Source of the DNA: CAZEQD01 sp964514305
GTDB taxonomy: Bacteria; Acidobacteriota; Aminicenantia; Aminicenantales; Aminicenantaceae
Length of the DNA stretch: 23,718 nt
Assembly (NCBI GenBank): GCA_964514305.1
Contig: CAZEQD010000032.1
Location: 1-23,718 of the forward strand
Reading direction: 5' to 3'
The notes below the pieces were generated by a model. It made no database searches, was not told the origin of the DNA, and saw nothing but the letters and a program-made list of their open reading frames with translations. Positions 16,149 through 23,718 of the stretch are shown here, piece by piece. Each line of letters opens with the position of its first letter. The first letter of the stretch is position 1. Position numbers and translations under genes: made by a program.

Positions 16149-16154
16149 TATAAT
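16149..16154 (+). promoter_or_regulatory. Possible -10 box before the amidase
   Basis: A perfect TATAAT between apgM and the amidase, 25 bases before the ATG at 16180. No good -35 is present at 16-18 bases, so it may be a weak or sigma-assisted promoter or chance. The predicted leader of about 19 bases contains only AGAG near the ATG. Confidence 0.3.
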
Positions 16155-16179
16155 AGCATTTATCTAAAATTAATAGAGA

Positions 16180-17367
16180 ATGAGTTATTCAAACTTTTCT
16201 CTCAAGAAGGTTGCCATTGGCGTTGTTGTTATTCTTCTTCTTCAGCCCGTTAGCTTTAGCAGGAGTGACCCTCGGATTGAAATTTATAATCTCCGACCTT
16301 TTACCCACCCCACCTACACTCGAGTTGTAGTCGATATTGGTCAGCTTCGTGAGTACAGCTTTAATCAGCTTAAAGAACCCGATAGAATTTATGTCGATAT
16401 CTATCAAGCTAAGCTCAATCCCCTCCTTCATAAAAAAATGTTCTTGGTCAACAATCAATATATAAGACAAATAAGAATTGCTCAAAAAAACCATTCCACT
16501 GTTAGAGTGGTGGTTGACCTTGATTTCAGCCAAGTCAAACACTACCGGGTTTTCCATCTATTCGACCCTTTTAGGATAGTGATTGATATTTATCCGAAAA
16601 GCTTGCCCAGTGATTCCTCTGCCTCTAAAGTTCCTCAATCTCCTCAGCCGGCCAAATCCGGTTACAGTTTAGTCCGCCAATTAGGATTGGGAATTGAACG
16701 AATTATTATTGATCCTGGCCATGGCGGCACCGATCCCGGCTGTATCGGAGCCAGTGGTCTCCAAGAAAAGAAGGTTGTGCTGGATGTCTGTCAGCGCTTG
16801 AAAAATCTGTTAAGCCACCACAACTCCTGGCAAGTTGTCCTTACAAGGGAATCAGATATTCTTATCCCTGTGGAAAATAGGACGGTCATTGCTAACCAGA
16901 AACAGGGCGATATTTTCATTTCCATTCACGCCAATGCCAATCCTAGCAAAAAACGCTCAGGCGTGGAAACCTTTTATCTTAATTTCAGTCAAGATCTTTC
17001 AGTCAATACTATTGCTGCCCGCGAAAACGCTACTTCCCAAAAAAATATAAGTCAAATGAAAGATATAATTAAGAAAATTGTCCAGAACAGTAAAATTGTG
17101 GAATCAAAAGAACTAGCTGAAAAAATTCAAAAGAACTTGGTCAAAACTTTAGCTCAGAAATATAAAAGTGTTAAAGATCTGGGTGTTAAAGGCGGCCCTT
17201 TTTGGGTCCTGATTGGCGGCAATATGCCTTCAGTCTTGGTGGAAATCTCCCATTTGAGCAATCCTCAAGAAGAAGCTAGGTTGAAAACAGCCAGCTACCG
17301 CCAATTAATCGCTCAGGGAATTTATCAAGGCATCTTAGATTACATTCACTCTTTAGGAAAGGATTAG
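16180..17367 (+). CDS. N-acetylmuramoyl-L-alanine amidase (AMIN + Amidase_3)
   Basis: A zinc amidase that cleaves the bond between muramic acid and the peptide stem of peptidoglycan, normally in the periplasm during cell separation. 395 residues. Signal peptide at about 1-28 (KKVAIGVVVILLLQPVSFS). AMIN domain at about 30-145, two beta repeats (FTHPTYTRVVVDIG, HSTVRVVVDLDFSQ). Amidase_3 domain from about 170, with the first zinc His and Glu region in IIDPGHGGTDPG, HAN in FISIHANANPS, GVETFYLN, and the catalytic Glu in PSVLVEISHLSNPQE. The layout matches AmiC-type enzymes. The AMIN domain argues for a Gram-negative-type envelope. It follows apgM by 47 bases and precedes the DUF362 gene by 5. 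Confidence 0.92.
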   Translation: MSYSNFSLKKVAIGVVVILLLQPVSFSRSDPRIEIYNLRPFTHPTYTRVVVDIGQLREYSFNQLKEPDRIYVDIYQAKLNPLLHKKMFLVNNQYIRQIRIAQKNHSTVRVVVDLDFSQVKHYRVFHLFDPFRIVIDIYPKSLPSDSSASKVPQSPQPAKSGYSLVRQLGLGIERIIIDPGHGGTDPGCIGASGLQEKKVVLDVCQRLKNLLSHHNSWQVVLTRESDILIPVENRTVIANQKQGDIFISIHANANPSKKRSGVETFYLNFSQDLSVNTIAARENATSQKNISQMKDIIKKIVQNSKIVESKELAEKIQKNLVKTLAQKYKSVKDLGVKGGPFWVLIGGNMPSVLVEISHLSNPQEEARLKTASYRQLIAQGIYQGILDYIHSLGKD

Positions 17368-17372
17368 CTCTC

Positions 17373-18260
17373 ATGAGAAGAAGAGATTTTCTAAAGGACT
17401 TAGCTGTGGGCGGTTTAATAGCTGGTTTGAATCCTTCTCTTTTTTCCCAGCCCAAACAGCAACCCGACTTGGCTTTAATCCATGGTGATTCTCCATCCCA
17501 GATAACAATAGAAGCCATAAAGGCCTTGGGAGGCATTCAGCAGTTTATATCAAGAGGGGATGTAGTAGTGGTCAAACCAAATATTGGTTGGGATAGAACT
17601 CCCCAACAGGCTGCCTGTACCAACCCAGAGGTGGTCAAAACTATAGTGGAACTCTGCCTTGAAGCTAAAGCCAAAGAAGTCAAGGTCATCGATAATCCTT
17701 GTAATCCGGCCAGAAGAACTTACGCCCGTTCAGGCATTGCTGCTGCTGCCAAGAAAGCTGGAGCCAAAGTCCTTTTTCCCAATCCTCACCGCTTGAAAAA
17801 AATGCCTCTTCATGGAGAATGGCTCAAGGAGTGGGAAGTTTATACTGACTTTGTTGAAGTCGATAAAATAATCAACATGCCTATTGCTAAAACCCACAGC
17901 CTGGCTAGATTGACGATGGGTATGAAAAATTGGTTGGGAGCCTTGGGCGGTAACCGCAATCAACTGCATCAACAGCTTGATTTAGCTATTACCGATTTAG
18001 CCGTCTTTTTTAATCCATGCCTAACCGTTTTAGACGCTTACAGAATTCTCATCAGAAACGGCCCTCAGGGAGGGAGATTGTCTGATGCTATGCTATTTAA
18101 AACTGTAGCCGCTGGCGTTGATTATGTAGGGGTAGATGCTCTGGGAGCCACTTTTTTTAATATCAAACCAGAGGAACTTGGCTATCTTCGGCTTGCCCAT
18201 CAAAAAGGCCTGGGAGAGATCGAGTTGGAGAAGTTCGAAATTGCCGAAAAAACCATCTAA
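17373..18260 (+). CDS. DUF362 protein with Tat signal
   Basis: 295 residues. The N-terminus is a twin-arginine signal (MRRRDFLKDLAVGGLIAGLN), so export in folded form, perhaps with a cofactor, is likely. The rest is the DUF362 domain: VVVKPNIGWD near 70, a VKVIDNPCNPARRTYARSG segment, INMPIAKTHSLARLTMGMKNWLGALGGN near 170-195, and DYVGVDALGATFF near the end. DUF362 proteins frequently neighbour or carry ferredoxin domains; their reaction is not established. AAGGA lies 9 bases before the ATG. The 3' end overlaps the polyferredoxin start by 20 bases, so the two products are probably made in step and act together. Confidence 0.85.
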   Translation: MRRRDFLKDLAVGGLIAGLNPSLFSQPKQQPDLALIHGDSPSQITIEAIKALGGIQQFISRGDVVVVKPNIGWDRTPQQAACTNPEVVKTIVELCLEAKAKEVKVIDNPCNPARRTYARSGIAAAAKKAGAKVLFPNPHRLKKMPLHGEWLKEWEVYTDFVEVDKIINMPIAKTHSLARLTMGMKNWLGALGGNRNQLHQQLDLAITDLAVFFNPCLTVLDAYRILIRNGPQGGRLSDAMLFKTVAAGVDYVGVDALGATFFNIKPEELGYLRLAHQKGLGEIELEKFEIAEKTI

Positions 18261-19836
18261 AAAATACCGCCTCATCCAATCCCTGCGCATTCTGAGCCAA
18301 ATATTCTTTTTCGTCCTCTTTTTCTACTTGCTCTTAAAAACTCACTTTCCGGGACAGGACTATATCGGTCCGGTTGAAATTTTCTTTCAATTTGATCCTT
18401 TGCTGGCTTTAACCACCATGCTCGCTTCCCGATCTGTCTTCTTTTCCTTTATTTTTGCCTCAGCTACCATTATCATTACTTTCATCCTCGGTCGGGTTGT
18501 CTGCGGCTGGGTCTGCCCTTTAGGTTCTATCCATCAATTCTTCTCTTTCCTTTTTAAAAAATCAAAGCTGCTTCGGCCTCAACCCAAAAATAAACAAAAG
18601 GTTATCCAGCCTAGTCTAAAATACTACATCCTGATTGTCGTTTTAGTGGGAGCTGTTCTTAGTTTAGATCTGGTGGGCTTTATTGATCCCCTTTCCCTTC
18701 TCTACCGCTCTCTAGCGCTCAGTTTTTTACCAGCCTTCAACTATGGCTTCAATGCTGTGATAAGCTTGATTTATTATCTTCACCTAAGTTCCCTGGCTGA
18801 TAGTCTAGTTCAGTTCAATGAGAATCTGGCTGTTAATTCTATCTTCATCCAGAGCTTCCTGATTGGCCTCATTTTTAGCGGTATTCTCCTTCTCAACCTC
18901 CTCTACGAAAGATTCTGGTGCCGTTATCTCTGTCCTCTTGGTGCTCTGCTGGGATTATTTTCCAGGTGGAATATACTCAAGCTGCGAATTAATTCCAAGA
19001 CATGTATTCAATGTGGATTGTGCAATCTCCACTGTCAAACCGAGGCCATTCCATATCCCCAGAACGAGTGGAAAAATTCAGAATGCGATTATTGTTTTAC
19101 CTGTGCAGCCATTTGTCCCACCAACGCCATTAGCTTTCCAGTTAAAACCCAGACAGAGGATATTGGAGTAACTAACCTTTCCCGCCGCAAATTAATTTTC
19201 TCTTCCATTCTGGGCCTCTTAGTAGTTCCTTTTTTCCGGATTTCTTCTTCTCGAAAACGAGCTTCCCCTCAATTGATTCGCCCCCCAGGAGCTTTACCCG
19301 AAGAGCAATTTCTCCAAAAATGTGTCCGCTGTGGCGAATGCATGAAAGCCTGCCCTACCAATGCTCTACAGCCAGTTTTAGGTGAAGCCGGTCCTGAAGG
19401 TTTATGGACGCCAAGACTGGTCCCGACTATCGGTTATTGTGAATATTATTGCTGCCTCTGTTCACAAGTCTGCCCCACCGGAGCTATTAAGGAGCTGACC
19501 GTTGAGGAAAAATTAAAAGTGACTATTGGCACTGCCTTTGTTGATGAAAACAGATGCATTCCCTACAATCTGGGCACAAACTGCATTGTCTGTGAAGAAC
19601 ACTGTCCCACCTCGCCCAAGGCTATTAAACTGGTTAAAATCGAGGTTAAGCAGCCTGACGGAACGATAAAAACGCCAGCCGCCCCAGTAGTTGAGCCCGA
19701 TCTTTGCATCGGCTGTGGCATTTGCGAGTACAAATGTCCGGTCGTAGATAAACCGGCTATTTATGTCACTAGCGTGGGCGAGAGCCGCTCAGACAAAAAC
19801 CAGCTTCTCCTGCCACTCCTCAAGTCTGAACAATAA
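18241..19836 (+). CDS. Membrane polyferredoxin, NapH-like and NapG-like parts fused
   Basis: 531 residues from a TTG at 18241, preceded by GGAGAAG at a 10-base distance. An ATG at 18136 would lie deep inside the DUF362 gene and add a non-membrane stretch. Residues about 10-240 are a NapH/MauN/CcoG-like core with about five membrane helices and two CxxxCP motifs (CGWVCPLG, CRYLCPLG), then two 4Fe-4S motifs (CIQCGLCNLHC, CDYCFTCAAICP). An internal SRRKLIFSSILGLLVVP resembles a twin-arginine signal anchor. After it come NapG-like clusters (CVRCGECMKACP, a Cx3Cx2Cx3CP, a CIVCEEHCP set, CIGCGICEYKCP). It likely carries electrons across or along the membrane from quinol or another donor to the DUF362 partner; this is inference. 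The fusion of two usually separate subunits is the odd feature. Confidence 0.85.
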   Translation: MPKKPSKKYRLIQSLRILSQIFFFVLFFYLLLKTHFPGQDYIGPVEIFFQFDPLLALTTMLASRSVFFSFIFASATIIITFILGRVVCGWVCPLGSIHQFFSFLFKKSKLLRPQPKNKQKVIQPSLKYYILIVVLVGAVLSLDLVGFIDPLSLLYRSLALSFLPAFNYGFNAVISLIYYLHLSSLADSLVQFNENLAVNSIFIQSFLIGLIFSGILLLNLLYERFWCRYLCPLGALLGLFSRWNILKLRINSKTCIQCGLCNLHCQTEAIPYPQNEWKNSECDYCFTCAAICPTNAISFPVKTQTEDIGVTNLSRRKLIFSSILGLLVVPFFRISSSRKRASPQLIRPPGALPEEQFLQKCVRCGECMKACPTNALQPVLGEAGPEGLWTPRLVPTIGYCEYYCCLCSQVCPTGAIKELTVEEKLKVTIGTAFVDENRCIPYNLGTNCIVCEEHCPTSPKAIKLVKIEVKQPDGTIKTPAAPVVEPDLCIGCGICEYKCPVVDKPAIYVTSVGESRSDKNQLLLPLLKSEQ

Positions 19837-19862
19837 AAATAAATTCCCAAAAAACATTTTCC

Positions 19863-20216
19863 TATCCTGCAGGCCTAATCGCCAGCACAGCCGACAACCT
19901 GAAAGCGGCGGCTGAGGGAGAACACTATGAACAGACCATAATGTATCCTCAATCTGCAGAGGCATCTGAACAAGAAGGCTTTCCTAGTATAGCCAAGGTC
20001 ATGCTCTCCATAGCCGTGACCGAACGGCAGCATGAAAAAAGATATCTGGCTCTCTTAGATAACATCAAAAAAGGTAGAGTATTCAAGCCGGAAAAAGTTA
20101 CTAAATGGAAATGCCGCAACTGCAGTTATATTCATGAAGGAACCGAACCGCCAGAAAAATGTCCTGATTGCGATCATTCTCAGGCTTACTATGAACTGTT
20201 GGCTGAAAATTACTGA
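19863..20216 (+). pseudogene. 5'-truncated rubrerythrin
   Basis: In-frame homology begins at 19863 (YPAGLIASTADNLKAAAEGE) and runs to the stop: a rubrerythrin from about residue 75 of 190. The N-terminal half of the di-iron four-helix bundle (the first two Glu ligands) is missing. The second half (EGEHYEQTIMYP and TERQHEKRY ligands) and the rubredoxin domain (CRNCSYIHEGTEPPEKCPDC, split CxxC pairs) remain. Homology starts 26 bases after the polyferredoxin stop, with no Shine-Dalgarno sequence. The first usable ATG is 19941, which would give 91 residues. Rubrerythrin reduces peroxide in anaerobes, and this remnant should not form the di-iron site. Deletion in the genome or an assembly join are both possible. 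Confidence 0.8.
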
Positions 20217-20238
20217 GTATTCTGGAAAGAGCTGAAAC

Positions 20239-21210
20239 TTATTTTATCTTCTCTAACTCTTCTTTTAGACAGGGAATAACTTTAAATAAATCTCCGACGA
20301 CACCAAAATCTGCCACCTTAAAAATAGGAGCATCAGGATCTTTGTTAACAGCTACAATATATTTAGATGAGGACATACCCGCTAAGTGCTGGATAGCTCC
20401 TGAAATACCAAAGGCCATATAGAGATTGGGAGAGACTGTCTTGCCTGTTTGCCCCACTTGATGTTGATGGTCTATCCAGCCGGCATCAACCGCAGCCCGG
20501 GAGGACCCTACCGCTGCCTGCGGCAAGAGAACAGTCAATTGATGCAGTAGTTCAAAATTTTCCGGGCCTTTCATTCCTCGTCCCCCGGAAACCACGATGG
20601 ATGCTTCAGTAACATCAAGCTCTTCTCCTTCGCCTTTAACAATTTCCACGACTTTGGCTTTTAGCTGATCGGGACTAATATTTACTTCTTTGGTTATTAT
20701 CTCTCCTTTATTATCTGAAGGAGAAAGCAGAGGAAAGACATTAGGCCTTAGAGTAGCCATTTGAGGAGATGAGCTCAAGCTCAGAGTTAAATATGCTTTG
20801 CCGGCAAAAATCGGACGGCGAAGCTGCAGGCGTTCATCCTTGATAGCTGTCTGAATACAATCAGACGCCAAGCTTACTTGAAGTTTAGCCGCTAACCGCG
20901 GAGCCAAATCCCTACCTTGAGCTGTAGCCGCCAGGAAAATAATCTCCGGTTTTATCTCTTCTATTAAAGACATTAGGGCCTGGGCAAAGGCCTGAGTAGA
21001 ATAACTGCTGAGGGAGGGATTCTCCAAAAGATAAACCTGTGAAGCTCCGTAAGGAAACAGCTCCTCGGCCAGATGAGACAAATCGCTTCCAACTAAAACA
21101 GCAGCCACTTCAGTCTTTAAATCATCGGCTCTTCTCTTGCCTTCAGATAAAGCTTCTAAGGAAGATTTCTTAACTTTATTTTCTCTTTGTTCAATATAGA
21201 CTAAAATCAT
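20239..21210 (-). CDS. etfA: Electron transfer flavoprotein subunit alpha
   Basis: The FAD-carrying subunit of ETF, which passes electrons from acyl-CoA or similar dehydrogenases. 323 residues. N-terminal domain MILVYIEQRENKVKKSSLEAL. C-terminal FAD domain with VVSGGRGMKGPENF near 208, AVGSSRAAVDAGW, QVGQTGKTVSPNLYMAFGISGAIQH (the FAD loop), and INKDPDAP-like VNKDPDAPIFKVADFGVVGD. There is no N-terminal ferredoxin extension. Start: the ATG at 21210 has GAGAGG upstream and lies 10 bases after the etfB stop; an ATG at 21255 would run into etfB and add 15 unrelated residues. It is the last gene of the fab-etf block and ends 22 bases from the convergent rubrerythrin remnant. Confidence 0.94.
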   Translation of the reverse strand: MILVYIEQRENKVKKSSLEALSEGKRRADDLKTEVAAVLVGSDLSHLAEELFPYGASQVYLLENPSLSSYSTQAFAQALMSLIEEIKPEIIFLAATAQGRDLAPRLAAKLQVSLASDCIQTAIKDERLQLRRPIFAGKAYLTLSLSSSPQMATLRPNVFPLLSPSDNKGEIITKEVNISPDQLKAKVVEIVKGEGEELDVTEASIVVSGGRGMKGPENFELLHQLTVLLPQAAVGSSRAAVDAGWIDHQHQVGQTGKTVSPNLYMAFGISGAIQHLAGMSSSKYIVAVNKDPDAPIFKVADFGVVGDLFKVIPCLKEELEKIK

Positions 21211-21220
21211 TTTATTCCTC

Positions 21221-22003
21221 TCAGATAACCTTGGCTTCATTATGGAGAAATTCAACTAATTTTTTAGCTGCTATTGCTGGTTCTTCTTCTATTTTTCGGC
21301 CCGCTTCCCGAGGTGGCGGATATTCAAGGTTTAAAATATTTAGCTGAGGTTCCAGCTTCTCTTCCCCCATCCCTAACTCCTCAAGGCTTATAACTGGAAT
21401 TTCTTTTCTCTTGGCCATCATAATCCCTCTCAATGTCTCATAACGGGGCTCATTTAATCCTTTCTGAGCACTAATGACCGCTGGCAAAGAGAATTCCACT
21501 TTCTCTGAAGCGCCCTCAATCTCTCTCAGGGCCAGGCCTTTGTCTCCTTCAATCTCCAGTTTGGTGACTACATTTACCTGGGGAAGATCCAAAAATTCCG
21601 CGACCATAGCCGGTATTTGGGAATTATCCGCGCCCACTGATTGTTTACCAAAAAGCAACAGATCGTAAGCATTGAATTTCGTCTTAAAAACCTGGGCAAT
21701 GATTTTAGCTGTTCTTAAGCCATCATAGGTTTCACCTGTCTTATCCTTAATTAAAACGGCCTCATCGGCCCCCATAGCTAAGCATTTCTTGAGGATCACT
21801 ACCGTTTCTTGGCTTCCGACTGAGAGAACGGTTACTTTGCCACCTTTGGCTTCTTTAAGACGCAGGGCTTCTTCGACTGCGTATTCATCATAAGGATTAA
21901 GAACAAAGGTTAATCCCTCTTCAATGATCGCCTTCCGCTCATGATCTATCCCTATTTTGGATTCTGTATCAGGAACCCTTTTGACTAAAACATAAATATT
22001 CAA
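21221..22003 (-). CDS. etfB: Electron transfer flavoprotein subunit beta
   Basis: 260 residues; pairs with EtfA. N-terminus MNIYVLVKRVPDTESKI, VLNPYDEYAVEEALRLKE near 38, GADEAVLIKD, and FGKQSVGADNSQIPAMVAEFLDLPQ near 118 (nucleotide-binding loop), ending with AKKLVEFLHNEAKVI. The loop resembles ETFs that bind structural AMP rather than bifurcating ETFs with a DGDTAQVGP-type loop; this is a motif-level inference. The start is a TTG at 22003: GGGAGGTG lies 5 bases before it and the product then begins as family members do. A GTG at 22009 lies inside that Shine-Dalgarno sequence. It follows fabF by 67 bases. No acyl-CoA dehydrogenase partner is in view. Confidence 0.93.
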   Translation of the reverse strand: MNIYVLVKRVPDTESKIGIDHERKAIIEEGLTFVLNPYDEYAVEEALRLKEAKGGKVTVLSVGSQETVVILKKCLAMGADEAVLIKDKTGETYDGLRTAKIIAQVFKTKFNAYDLLLFGKQSVGADNSQIPAMVAEFLDLPQVNVVTKLEIEGDKGLALREIEGASEKVEFSLPAVISAQKGLNEPRYETLRGIMMAKRKEIPVISLEELGMGEEKLEPQLNILNLEYPPPREAGRKIEEEPAIAAKKLVEFLHNEAKVI

Positions 22004-22070
22004 GGACACCTCCCATCAAGAATTTGCCAATCATCAAGAACATTAGGCGAAGATAAGCCTGGCAGCTGGC

Positions 22071-23345
22071 TTATTCTTCAAACTTCTTAAAAAGAAGAGT
22101 TCCGTTAGTACCACCAAAGCCAAAAGAATTACTAAGAGCATATCTTATTTTGCCTGGACGGGCCTGGTTAGGAACATAATCCAGATCACATTCAGGATCA
22201 GGAAATTCATAATTGATAGTCGGAGGCATAATCTGATGTTTAACACTCAAGGCGGTTATTCCAGCCTCCACCCCTCCGGCCGCTCCTAACAAATGACCCA
22301 TCATTGACTTGGTCGAACTCACGCCTATTTGATCAGCATAGCTGCCAAACAAACGCTTTATTGCCAAAGTTTCGATCTTATCATTAAAGGGAGTAGAAGT
22401 CCCGTGAGCATTAATATAATCAACCTCCTGAGGATTTACGCTGGCTTCTTCCAGAGCTCTTCTCATGGCTCGATAGGGACCATCGCCATCCAGGCAGGGA
22501 GCAGTCACGTGATAGGCATCACCACTCATACCATAGCCAACTAGTTCAGCATAAATTCTGGCTCCCCGTTTCAGGGCTCTGCCCAATTCCTCCAGGATAA
22601 CAATACCTGCACCTTCGCCTATAACAAAGCCATCCCTATAGGCATCAAAAGGCCTAGAAGCTTTAGCTGGCTGCTCATTCCTCTGAGAGAGTGCTCTCAT
22701 AGCACAAAAGCCAGCCAGCCCTAAAGGAGTAATGGGCGCTTCGGCCCCGCCAGCGATCATCAGGTCTGCCTCTCCCCTAGCTATAATTCTGTAAGAATCG
22801 CCGATAGCATGGGTTCCGGTAGAACAGGCTGTGGCCGTGGCTGAATTAGGTCCCCTGGCTCTATACTTTATAGAAATCTGGCCGGAAGCCTCATTGATAA
22901 TGGTAGACACTAAAAAAAAGGGCGAAACGCGGCCGGGTCCTTTATTCAACAGGACTTTATGGGTATCCTCAATAGAACCAATGCCTCCTATGCCTGAGCC
23001 GACATAAACACCACATTGTTCCCCTTCCAAAGCTTGGATAGGCAGAGCTGCATCTTCAACTGCCAGCTGGGCGGCCACCATGGCATATTGAATAAAAAGG
23101 TCCATTTTGCGGGCCTCTCTTTTCTCTATAAAATCAAGGGGATTAAAATTTTTGACCTCACCAGCCATCTGAGAGGAGTAGTCGGCCACTTCAAATCTTG
23201 AAATACGATCGATACCATTCTTCCCGGCCAAGAGAGCCTGCCAGGTGAGCTCTGTCCCTATCCCTAAGGGAGTAACTAGTCCAATGCCAGTAACAACTAC
23301 TCTCCTCAGAGATAGCTCTCGGCCAAAAGCCTCGCTTTTTTCCAT
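22071..23345 (-). CDS. fabF: 3-oxoacyl-ACP synthase II
   Basis: Condenses malonyl-ACP with acyl-ACP in fatty-acid elongation. 424 residues; family about 412. RRVVVTGIGLVTPLG starts the fold at residue 14, the nucleophile Cys lies in ATACSTGTHAIG (about 175), and the catalytic His residues are in NAHGTSTPFND and KSMMGHLLGAAG. The Gly-rich end NSFGFGGTNGTLLF is intact. An extra N-terminal stretch of about 12 residues (MEKSEAFGRELS) precedes the usual start. The ATG at 23345 has only a weak upstream AAGG, while a CTG at the RRVVV segment is possible but less likely. It lies 17 bases after acpP in a fabG-acpP-fabF order. Confidence 0.96.
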   Translation of the reverse strand: MEKSEAFGRELSLRRVVVTGIGLVTPLGIGTELTWQALLAGKNGIDRISRFEVADYSSQMAGEVKNFNPLDFIEKREARKMDLFIQYAMVAAQLAVEDAALPIQALEGEQCGVYVGSGIGGIGSIEDTHKVLLNKGPGRVSPFFLVSTIINEASGQISIKYRARGPNSATATACSTGTHAIGDSYRIIARGEADLMIAGGAEAPITPLGLAGFCAMRALSQRNEQPAKASRPFDAYRDGFVIGEGAGIVILEELGRALKRGARIYAELVGYGMSGDAYHVTAPCLDGDGPYRAMRRALEEASVNPQEVDYINAHGTSTPFNDKIETLAIKRLFGSYADQIGVSSTKSMMGHLLGAAGGVEAGITALSVKHQIMPPTINYEFPDPECDLDYVPNQARPGKIRYALSNSFGFGGTNGTLLFKKFEE

Positions 23346-23362
23346 AGAAAATTTAGATTGCC

Positions 23363-23620
23363 TTATTTATCAGATTTTTGGTCTAGGCGGGCAAGTACAT
23401 AATCCATGGCTTTGCCCACAGTGGTTAATTTTTCAGCTTCATCATCGGGAATATCAAGATTAAATTCATCTTCGAGGGCCATGACTAATTCCACTGTATC
23501 CAAAGAATCTGCCCCTAAATCATCGATAAATGAAGCTTCTTCGGTTACTTGCTCCTCACTAATGCTCAATTTATCAGCCACAATTGCTTTGATCTTCTTC
23601 AATAATTCATCTCTTTCCAT
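23363..23620 (-). CDS. acpP: Acyl carrier protein
   Basis: The small acidic carrier of growing fatty acyl chains. 85 residues with the phosphopantetheine site Ser in DDLGADSLDTVELVMALEDE and typical helices (LLKKIKAIVADKLSISEEQV; FNLDIPDDEAEKLTTVG). It needs a 4'-phosphopantetheinyl transferase for activity. AGGAGG lies 8-10 bases before the ATG, the strongest Shine-Dalgarno in the block and consistent with high ACP demand. It is preceded by fabG and followed by fabF. Confidence 0.97.
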   Translation of the reverse strand: MERDELLKKIKAIVADKLSISEEQVTEEASFIDDLGADSLDTVELVMALEDEFNLDIPDDEAEKLTTVGKAMDYVLARLDQKSDK

Positions 23621-23667
23621 ATTTTTCTCCTCCTCTTAATAATAATTAGAATTAAATTGGGCTGAAG

Positions 23668-23718
23668 CTACATAAACATACCACCATTTATGTTTATGAC
23701 TTGTCCCGTAATATAGGC
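23668..23718 (-). CDS. fabG: 3-oxoacyl-ACP reductase, C-terminal end (partial)
   Basis: Reading into the window from its right edge on the minus strand gives AYITGQVININGGMFM and a TAG stop (23668-23670). ITGQ.I.V.GGM is the standard C-terminus of FabG and related short-chain dehydrogenases, which reduce 3-oxoacyl-ACP with NADPH. The position directly before acpP and fabF supports FabG over other reductases. Only 16 codons are visible, and the gap to acpP is 47 bases. Confidence 0.8.
   Translation of the reverse strand, partial: AYITGQVININGGMFM

Noticed and set aside
18136..18240. ATG at 18136 as the polyferredoxin start
   Set aside because: It would overlap the DUF362 gene by 125 bases. 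The TTG at 18241 has a Shine-Dalgarno and starts just before the first membrane helix.
21211..21255. Longer etfA start at 21255
   Set aside because: It adds residues unlike EtfA and overlaps etfB; 21210 has a good Shine-Dalgarno and the family N-terminus.
1..23718. CRISPR arrays, tRNA/rRNA genes, IS elements or phage genes
   Set aside because: No regularly spaced repeats with unique spacers, no TTCGA-type T-loop in a cloverleaf context, and no transposase- or integrase-like reading frame was seen.

Overview
The window looks like a chromosomal segment of an uncultivated, probably anaerobic, Gram-negative-type bacterium. It is AT-rich, with tightly packed housekeeping genes. Three things point to an anaerobe: a NapH/NapG-like polyferredoxin, a rubrerythrin remnant and an electron-transfer flavoprotein. 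An AMIN-domain N-acetylmuramoyl-L-alanine amidase points to a periplasm. The gene set recalls candidate phyla such as Aminicenantota, Aerophobota or Omnitrophota, but no marker here settles the phylum.

Layout. (1) 1-530: a heptamer-repeat promoter region and a YfcE-type phosphoesterase. (2) 531-1317: a 787-base stretch without a convincing gene. It holds a GC-rich stem-loop, a second hairpin, a degenerate 7-bp repeat array and a 178-nt element closed by a 19-bp stem. (3) 1318-4311 (+): a carbamoyltransferase-fold protein that has lost most of its active-site residues, followed with no gap by a 689-residue protein of unknown function. (4) 4316-14513 (-), in transcription order: dnaE, a degenerate receiver protein, valS, birA, coaX, an unknown 215-residue protein and a stand-alone C-terminal half of SelB with no GTPase. 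(5) 14628-14855 (-): a 75-codon guaA remnant joining the first and last parts of GMP synthase. (6) 14930-20216 (+): apgM, an AMIN/Amidase_3 amidase, a Tat-exported DUF362 protein, a fused NapH-NapG polyferredoxin and a 5'-truncated rubrerythrin. (7) 20239-23718 (-): fabG (3' end only), acpP, fabF, etfB, etfA.

How the genes fit together. The right-hand block is a fatty-acid synthesis cluster (fabG-acpP-fabF) followed by the two ETF subunits. The DUF362/polyferredoxin pair overlaps by 20 bases and probably forms a membrane-linked Fe-S electron-transfer unit. coaX and birA, both cofactor genes, lie together after valS. Several transcription-unit heads have a sigma70-like -10 box only 6-10 bases before the ATG and no Shine-Dalgarno sequence, which suggests leaderless mRNAs. 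Genes inside operons have ordinary Shine-Dalgarno sequences.

The most unusual items are the carbamoyltransferase-like protein with Ser-Trp-Pro-Trp in both of its active-site loops, the SelB-C protein, the two deletion remnants (guaA and rubrerythrin), and the structured and repeat DNA in 531-1317. All calls come from reading the sequence. No database search or folding program was run.
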